A stretch of 22,731 nucleotides of DNA, from positions 1 to 22,731 of the forward strand of contig MU266683.1 in assembly GCA_021014945.1 (NCBI GenBank), read 5' to 3'. The notes below the pieces were generated by a model. The model saw only the letters and a program-made list of their open reading frames with translations. It had not been told where the DNA came from and searched no databases. The translations under genes were made by a program, and so were the position numbers. Of this stretch, positions 17,945 to 22,731 are shown piece after piece. Source of the DNA: Leucogyrophana mollusca. Taxonomy: Eukaryota > Basidiomycota > Agaricomycetes > Boletales. Positions within the stretch are counted from its first letter, which is position 1. Each line of letters starts with the position of its first letter.

Positions 17945-18961
17945 ATGGTCGACAGGAAAATCAGTGACGATGTCAAACGAGCAGCTTTGCAGCTCACATT
18001 TCGTGGGCGTGACTGCTATGTCAGAGTCTACACTGTATTGTATTCTTCGTCGTCAATGTATCTGCGCCATCACTACTATGTCAGAGTCTACACTGTATTG
18101 TATTCTTCGTCGTCAATGCCTCACTGGAGATGTAGCCAAGGCCCAAGTAGTTGGTCGAGGGCGACCTCGGCGGCTCCTTCATCTTGATGCTCAGTATCTT
18201 TTGCGACTCGCACACCATAAGCCAACACTCTTCCTTCACGAATATGCCCGCCACCTCGAAGAGTACTGTTATCTCCCTGCTTCTCTTGCAACAATCCATT
18301 GCACTTTACAATGGGCCGGGCTCAGCACAAAATGTGTCCAGAAGCTTGCAGCAGAGAGAAATCCAATTCTTCGTGCTGGATTTGCTCATCACATTGGCCA
18401 ATACCCCGCCCATTTCATGATCCACATAGATGAGGTGTCAAAGAATAACCGGACCTATGCACATCTATGGGGAAGGGGTATTGTTGGTGAGCGGGTAGAG
18501 AAACATGACCCATTTGTGCAGAAGCAACAGCTTTCCATGCTCGGGGCAATTGCACTGGATAAGAGCATTGTTGCAGTCAGAGTGATTGAAGGCTTGTACA
18601 CTGCGAAAACTTTCCTTGAGTTCCTTCGTGATGATCTCGTAAGTATCCTCTTTTCTACTGGATGCGGTAAAGTGTTTTCTGACTCTTATGATAGCTGCCA
18701 TTGACCAATCCATACCCTGCTCCTTGCAGTGTGATCGTACTTGACAATGCTCACATTCACCACTCTCAGGAAGTCACAGACCTCATCCACAGTTACGGTA
18801 ACCATGCATTTCGACTTTGTGTGTGCCATCTGTTCACTGATGCTACTCTTGCAGGTTGCCATATCGAGTATCTGCCACCATATTCACCAGACATGAACCC
18901 TATCAAGCAAGCGTGGTCTGTCATCAAAGCCTACCTTTTCCATGAGGGACTTGCGAGCTGA
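17945..18961 (+). pseudogene. Tc1/mariner (IS630-type) transposase, inactive
   Basis: A cut-and-paste DDE transposase of about 300 residues. The N-terminal DNA-binding part starts MVDRKISDDVKRAALQL, then SESTLYCILRRQ and GRGRPRRL. The catalytic domain has IHIDEVSKNNRTYAHLWGRG (first Asp), VIVLDNAHIHHS (second Asp) and YSPDMNPIKQAW. Two introns fit: 18639-18694 (56 bp, GTAAGT..ATAG) and 18798-18854 (57 bp, GTAACC..GCAG). Lesions: a frameshift between TFRGRD and SESTLY; a 60-bp tandem duplication in the helix-turn-helix region (18016-18118); and Lys in the NPIKQ motif where the third catalytic acid (NPIEQ) is expected. It is CpG-rich, so the copy is probably young. Terminal inverted repeats were not located. 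Confidence 0.9.
18016..18118 (+). repeat. 60-bp tandem duplication in mariner
   Basis: 43 identical bases at 18016-18058 recur at 18076-18118. The 60-bp period keeps frame, so MSESTLYCILRRQC appears twice in the translation. Confidence 0.95.
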
Positions 18962-19090
18962 TCACTCCGGAGATGACCTGGGGCTTTTATCATCACTCAG
19001 GATACATCTAATAGTGGTTCGTATTCTGTAGTGGTTGAGCAAGTTTGGCTATAATTACACGAGTACAACCTAATGAGTGGTTTGGTACTA

Positions 19091-20366
19091 TCACAAAGCA
19101 GCCTTCCAGCGTTCTTTGGCATCCCGAATGGCAGCCAGTTCTCCTATCGAAAACTTGCAATCAGTTCGTAAATGCTCGTTTGGGATCAGACAAAGAAGGT
19201 GGGGACCAGTGATCTGATTGTGGACCAGTTTTGCCTGAAGAGTGTCCACAAGTCCATAGGTGGCACAAAAGGTGGTGAGACCAACCATCGGTGGAAGTCT
19301 GCTGTCTTTTGGGCGCGGGGCTGCAGCAGGAACTGTATTTTCATCATTGGAGGGGGCGGCATTGGCCAATGGTCATCCTGCAATCAGATCAGCTAGGCCA
19401 GCAATGTTTATGGTCACGTTCAATTGCGTGTTCGTATCTTGTGTAAGCTGGTTACGACAACATTTTGCAAGGGCCAAGATATTGCAGCTGTCGTCGTCCA
19501 CATTCACACCATGGGGAGCATCAAACTTCTTCTCATGCGGCAGATGATCCATACTAACACCATCTTCTTTTTCTTGCTAGAGTAAATTATCAGCTAGTCA
19601 GCAATACTATTCATCGGTTTAGTCACTCACAATTGCAGCTGCCCATGAGCGTATATGTGCAAATGTCAAGTGCACATGCCGTGCACCTGTTGAACCAGCT
19701 GCCCAACAGATAGAATATGGGCATGTCTTATCTTTGCAACGGTACATATTCTGAAGGTTTTTGATGATTTTGTCTTGCTCAGATTCCTTGACAGTTGGCC
19801 CCTCCGTCTGGTATATATGTCACTATGGAGAAACAGTGCATATACTCACAGTATTTTGCATATACCTTTTTCTTCTTTGCTCTCTGGGGATCCGGCTCCT
19901 CGTTCTGTTCATCTGACTCATTCTCATTGTCGGTGTCCATGGTTTGTTCAAGTAGATGAATGGTGTTAGCATATGTAGAGGAAAAGTGCAGAAAGCAGAC
20001 TTTGTTTTCGGTGAGGACAATTTTTACTTCCCCCTTCTTTCCCTCTGCCTCTGAGATCATCTCAGGCTTGCACTGAGGTAATGCTGCAGTATCTTAGTTA
20101 GCAGTGTATTATATTGAAAGGGGGGGAGGTACTTACTTTGCAGCTGGTTTTGTGGCCATCATGCATTTTGATGTCAGTGCCAGTGGCGTTCTCAGGGTCA
20201 GCCATCTCCTCGTCAAGGTCCGGGAACATAGACGCATCCCATGTTGGCTCAAAGGCAAATGGTGATAGTGCCTGCCCACCGCCATGGGTGACAGGGGGCG
20301 CAGAAGGTGCAGGGGGGTTGGCACAGGGCACAGGGGGGTTAGCACAGGGCACAGGTGGTGTGAATT
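19091..20366 (-). pseudogene. Four-exon gene, SAM-like C-terminus, one TGA
   Basis: Exons on the minus strand: about 20366-20137, 20072-19866, 19777-19631 and 19576-19091. Introns of 64, 88 and 54 bp are all phase 0 and mostly have good GT..AG ends (GTAAGT..CAG, GTATAT..GAG, GTGAGT..TAG). Exon 1 encodes a Pro-rich repeat (PPVPCANPPVPCANPPAP) and an acidic stretch. Exon 2 is acidic and ends QRAKKKK. Exon 3 has CKDKTCPYSICW..HVHLTF..SWAAAI, a possible small zinc-binding unit. Exon 4 ends in a SAM-like helical domain (FCATYGLVDTLQAKL.., GPHLLCLI, FSIGELAAIRDAKERW). The frame is open throughout except for TGA at 19375-19373, just before PLANAAPS, where CGA would give Arg. Similar Cys/His plus SAM-like proteins recur in agaricomycete genomes; their function is unknown to me. 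The 5' end is cut near 20366 and no start ATG was found. Confidence 0.65.
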
Positions 20367-20984
20367 GACAAACACCAAGACGGGACCTATTTGCTATGTA
20401 AAGACCCTGAGAATCTCAAAGTCCAATATGAAATCTTAGTGACTCCAGATGGAATGGACCCTCTCTGGAATCACGAGCCGGCAATGTGACATGTTCCTAG
20501 CCCAGCAACATCATATTACCTAGAAGTTGAGGAAGACTGTCAAAAGGGGCAGGACCTCCTATTAAGAACTGGCAACTTGGCACCCCAGACACAATGCAAC
20601 TCGAGTGAACCACTAGGCGTCCCTTGAGATGTAGCATTAGCAGTATCTCAACAATTATACAAGATTTTAGATAGCTGCTTGGAAATCCTCAAGATTAGTT
20701 GTAATTCTGAAAGTTCCAGAAGGGTCCCTAATACAGTAAGTTCTAATATAAAAGAAGCCCCTGAGGGGGAATCTTTGTACTTAGAATATTCCCCCAAAAT
20801 GGAACTCTCACAACATGCGCATCAATTCCACTTGTGCACTGATTTTGAATTGAAGCTTGTCTATACTTACTTCCAGCCACCCCCAGCCGAGCTCGATTGG
20901 GGCAGCTTCTCAATCAAAGAACCCCTGAAGCTGTGTCAAATCCAGTCAGGGAACTCTGGGCTGGGAGTAAGCATAGGGACTTAG
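20367..20984 (+). pseudogene. Unidentified coding relic with two TGA stops
   Basis: About 205 codons stay open in one frame but for TGA near 20484 and 20628; CGA at either would give Arg. The product begins DKHQDGTYLLCKDPENLKV and later reads YYLEVEEDCQKGQDLLL, ALAVSQQLYKILDSCLEIL and CTDFELKLVYTYF, ending at TAG near 20982. Frame length and protein-like composition argue for real coding origin. I do not recognise the family. It starts exactly where the minus-strand SAM-like gene breaks off and ends about 70 bp before the copia LTR, so it may be the truncated end of another mobile element. Confidence 0.4.
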
Positions 20985-21053
20985 AGTGATTAGGGACGAA
21001 CTGCTTCTGGAGTCAGAATGGAACCTTTGGCTTCAGCGTATGTGCTGCGCCCT

Positions 21054-21638
21054 TGTCCGAGGTCAGTTCCAGATTTCGGAGAAGTCAGAGAGAAGTTGGA
21101 GACTTAAGGAGAACACAAGAATAAGAGGAATCTTAAGGAAAGACTCCAGAGAGAATAATCGGAGGAGAAGAGACTTAGGGGCGGAAAGAACAGGAGGTGA
21201 TTTAATTGATATTCAAACTAAGGAATAGGAACATACATCGGAGCAATATTTATACTATGGAGTCGGGCTGTGTTATGGAGTATAGTAACCAGAAACCGGT
21301 ACAATGAAACAATGAAGAAAACAACTAAGGAATATCTCCGGAGTACGGAGCGGGTCCGGAGAACGGAGGAGGCTATGTACATAGGATTGTCGAAGATATG
21401 AGGTATAAATCTTAGAGTATATTCGACTATAACTACACAGTATATATAGTGAATGAAGATGGTGCACAGACCAGGTGAGCATATATGTACGAGTTGTTTC
21501 TACTACGTATGGAAAGCATAAAAAGGAATCTATCTAAGTATATCTAGGATACTAGAATGTTCCAGTAGTCCGTACTGGCTATGATAAGTCGTATACAAAC
21601 ATGTGATAAATGAGAAATCATATGTTACATGTTCAACA
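21054..21638 (-). mobile_element. Copia 3' LTR, 585 bp
   Basis: The left edge begins TGTCCGAGG and the right edge ends TTCAACA, so on the minus strand the LTR runs TGTTGAAC..GGACA with the canonical TG..CA. The right edge is set by the polypurine tract and by the identical end of the fragment at 1-135. The left edge is inferred from the TG and from similarity to the start of the diverged LTR at 3346. The second LTR lies right of the window, so identity between LTRs and the target duplication cannot be checked. Confidence 0.8.
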
Positions 21639-21649
21639 CTCCCACTCGA
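21639..21649 (-). other. Copia polypurine tract
   Basis: The minus strand reads TCGAGTGGGAG directly before the LTR's TGTTG and directly after the pol stop codon (TAG at 21650-21652). Position and composition fit the priming site for plus-strand DNA synthesis. Confidence 0.75.
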
Positions 21650-22731
21650 CTAAGTAGCCGGGTCGACTAAGCCCAAGTCTTTGCAGAACTTGATATGCTT
21701 TTGGAAAGCAAGTGGCTTCGTCATGAGATCCGCTATTTGGTCTTCCGTAGGTATGAAGAATAATTCAGCATGGCCTGCTTCGAGGAAGTCCCGTATAAAA
21801 TGATAACGGATATCAATGTGCTTCGTCCGATGATCCTGAGCAGGATTAACCGCAAGAAATATTGAGCCTTGATTATCTCCACAGATAGGAGTAGGCTGTG
21901 GCGAGTCAAATCCAATTTCTCTTTGGAAGGATCGAAGCCAAGAGAGTTGACGACAGGCATCAGACATAGCCATGTATTCTGCTTCCGTAGAAGACAATGT
22001 GATTGTCTTTTGCCATCTTGAGACCCAAGATACCACTGCGTCGGCTAGTAGGAATATGAAGCCCGTAGTGCTTCTTCTGTTGTCTGTGTCACCGGCCCAG
22101 TCTGCATCCGTATAACAGATAAGTCCCCATAGGAGTCCACCTTGATAGAGAATCACAAATGTGATCGTGTGATTCAGATATCGTAAGATGTAGATTCCTG
22201 CACGGTAATGCTCTTGATTTGGATGAGCGCTGTAGGATGCTAGTTTGGTGACTGCATATGCAATGTTGGGCCATGTGCCAAGCATGACATATAGTAGTGT
22301 GCCGACTAGGGATTGGAATTTGGTTTGTAACCAAAGGTCAATACATGTGTTGGGGTCTGATTTCCTAAGGTTAATTCCGGATGGAAGTGGAGTACAAGCG
22401 GGTCTGGAGTTCTGCATTTGGAATGTTTCTAGGGCGTCCTGAATGTATTTTTGTTGATCAAGGAAAAGTTTGCGTTCTTTCCTATCTCTTCGGATATGCA
22501 TTCCTAAGAATAATTCCGCAGGTCCTAAGTCTCGCATCTTGTATTGCTCCATCAAGGCCTTCTTAATGTCATTGATTTCCTTCTTGGATGATCCCATAGG
22601 AAGTAGATTGTCAACGTAAAGGACCAAGATAAGACTTCCTTTCGTTTTTTCGTAAACGTAAACGCCTGCGTCCGAATGAGTTATGATGAATCCCATATCG
22701 AGTAACGTCTTATGGATCTTTTTGTTCCATG
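21650..22731 (-). CDS. Copia pol, RT C-terminus and RNase H (partial)
   Basis: An open frame runs from the window edge (WNKKIHKTLLDMGF) to TAG at 21650, about 360 codons: the last part of a Ty1/copia polyprotein. The reverse transcriptase palm motif is VLYVDNLL instead of the usual YVDD, so the second catalytic Asp is Asn; GAT to AAT after a C is a CpG-type change. LFLGMHIRRDR follows in the usual place. RNase H keeps its acidic residues: DADWAGDTDNRRSTTGF (Asp), LSSTEAEYMA (Glu), GDNQGSI (Asp), and HIDIRYHFIRD (Asp). The frame has no stop or shift, and CpG is plentiful, so the copy is young, but this RT is probably inactive. Gag, protease and integrase lie right of the window. Confidence 0.95.
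   Translation of the reverse strand, partial: WNKKIHKTLLDMGFIITHSDAGVYVYEKTKGSLILVLYVDNLLPMGSSKKEINDIKKALMEQYKMRDLGPAELFLGMHIRRDRKERKLFLDQQKYIQDALETFQMQNSRPACTPLPSGINLRKSDPNTCIDLWLQTKFQSLVGTLLYVMLGTWPNIAYAVTKLASYSAHPNQEHYRAGIYILRYLNHTITFVILYQGGLLWGLICYTDADWAGDTDNRRSTTGFIFLLADAVVSWVSRWQKTITLSSTEAEYMAMSDACRQLSWLRSFQREIGFDSPQPTPICGDNQGSIFLAVNPAQDHRTKHIDIRYHFIRDFLEAGHAELFFIPTEDQIADLMTKPLAFQKHIKFCKDLGLVDPAT

Overview
The window looks like repeat-rich DNA from a basidiomycete fungus, probably an agaricomycete. Evidence for this is the presence of KDZ transposase fragments (a family expanded in mushroom-forming fungi), spliceosomal introns of about 54-88 bp with GT..AG ends, a fungal Tc1/mariner transposase, a Ty1/copia retrotransposon, a RecQ-like helicase relic, and no bacterial-type gene organisation. 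Nearly every recognisable gene belongs to, or decays with, a mobile element. No intact housekeeping gene is visible.

Layout. 1-135 is the end of a copia LTR. It abuts, and appears to cut, the left 33-bp minisatellite arm of a large foldback element (136-1350). 2142-2278 is a 137-bp MITE with perfect 52-bp inverted arms. 2286-4640 is a decayed RecQ-like helicase split by a solo LTR (3346-3925) and followed by an AT-rich insertion (4638-4852). 6290-8870 (minus) is the C-terminal half of a KDZ transposase, split by a 1325-bp non-autonomous hAT element (6869-8193) with a clean 8-bp target duplication and an internal 40-bp minisatellite. 8.9-12.2 kb is mostly unassigned DNA with two tRNA/SINE-like segments, one isolated exon-like ORF and an LTR-related block. 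12252-14340 (minus) is a broken multi-exon gene of unknown function containing a 202-bp, nearly perfect inverted duplication. 14540-15190 (minus) is the N-terminal part of a KDZ transposase. 16.3-16.8 kb holds a piece resembling the N-terminus of a PIF/Harbinger-type protein. 17945-18961 (plus) is a mariner transposase with two introns and at least two inactivating lesions. 19091-20366 (minus) is a four-exon gene with a SAM-like C-terminus, intact except for one TGA. 20367-20984 (plus) is an unidentified coding-like frame with two TGAs. 21054-22731 (minus) is the 3' end of a copia retrotransposon: RT end, RNase H, polypurine tract and LTR.

Reading across the window, several in-frame stops are TGA where CGA would restore Arg, and the older relics are strongly CpG-poor (for example 1 CpG in 4081-4440). 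The mariner and copia sequences are CpG-rich (13 in 18121-18480 and 14 in 21661-22020, counted by eye). This suggests layered insertions, with older layers worn by deamination of methylated CpG. I did not find a clearly new functional system. The items most worth a second look are the foldback element, the hAT element with its minisatellite, the unknown gene with its long inverted repeat next to the KDZ fragment, and the nearly intact SAM-like gene.
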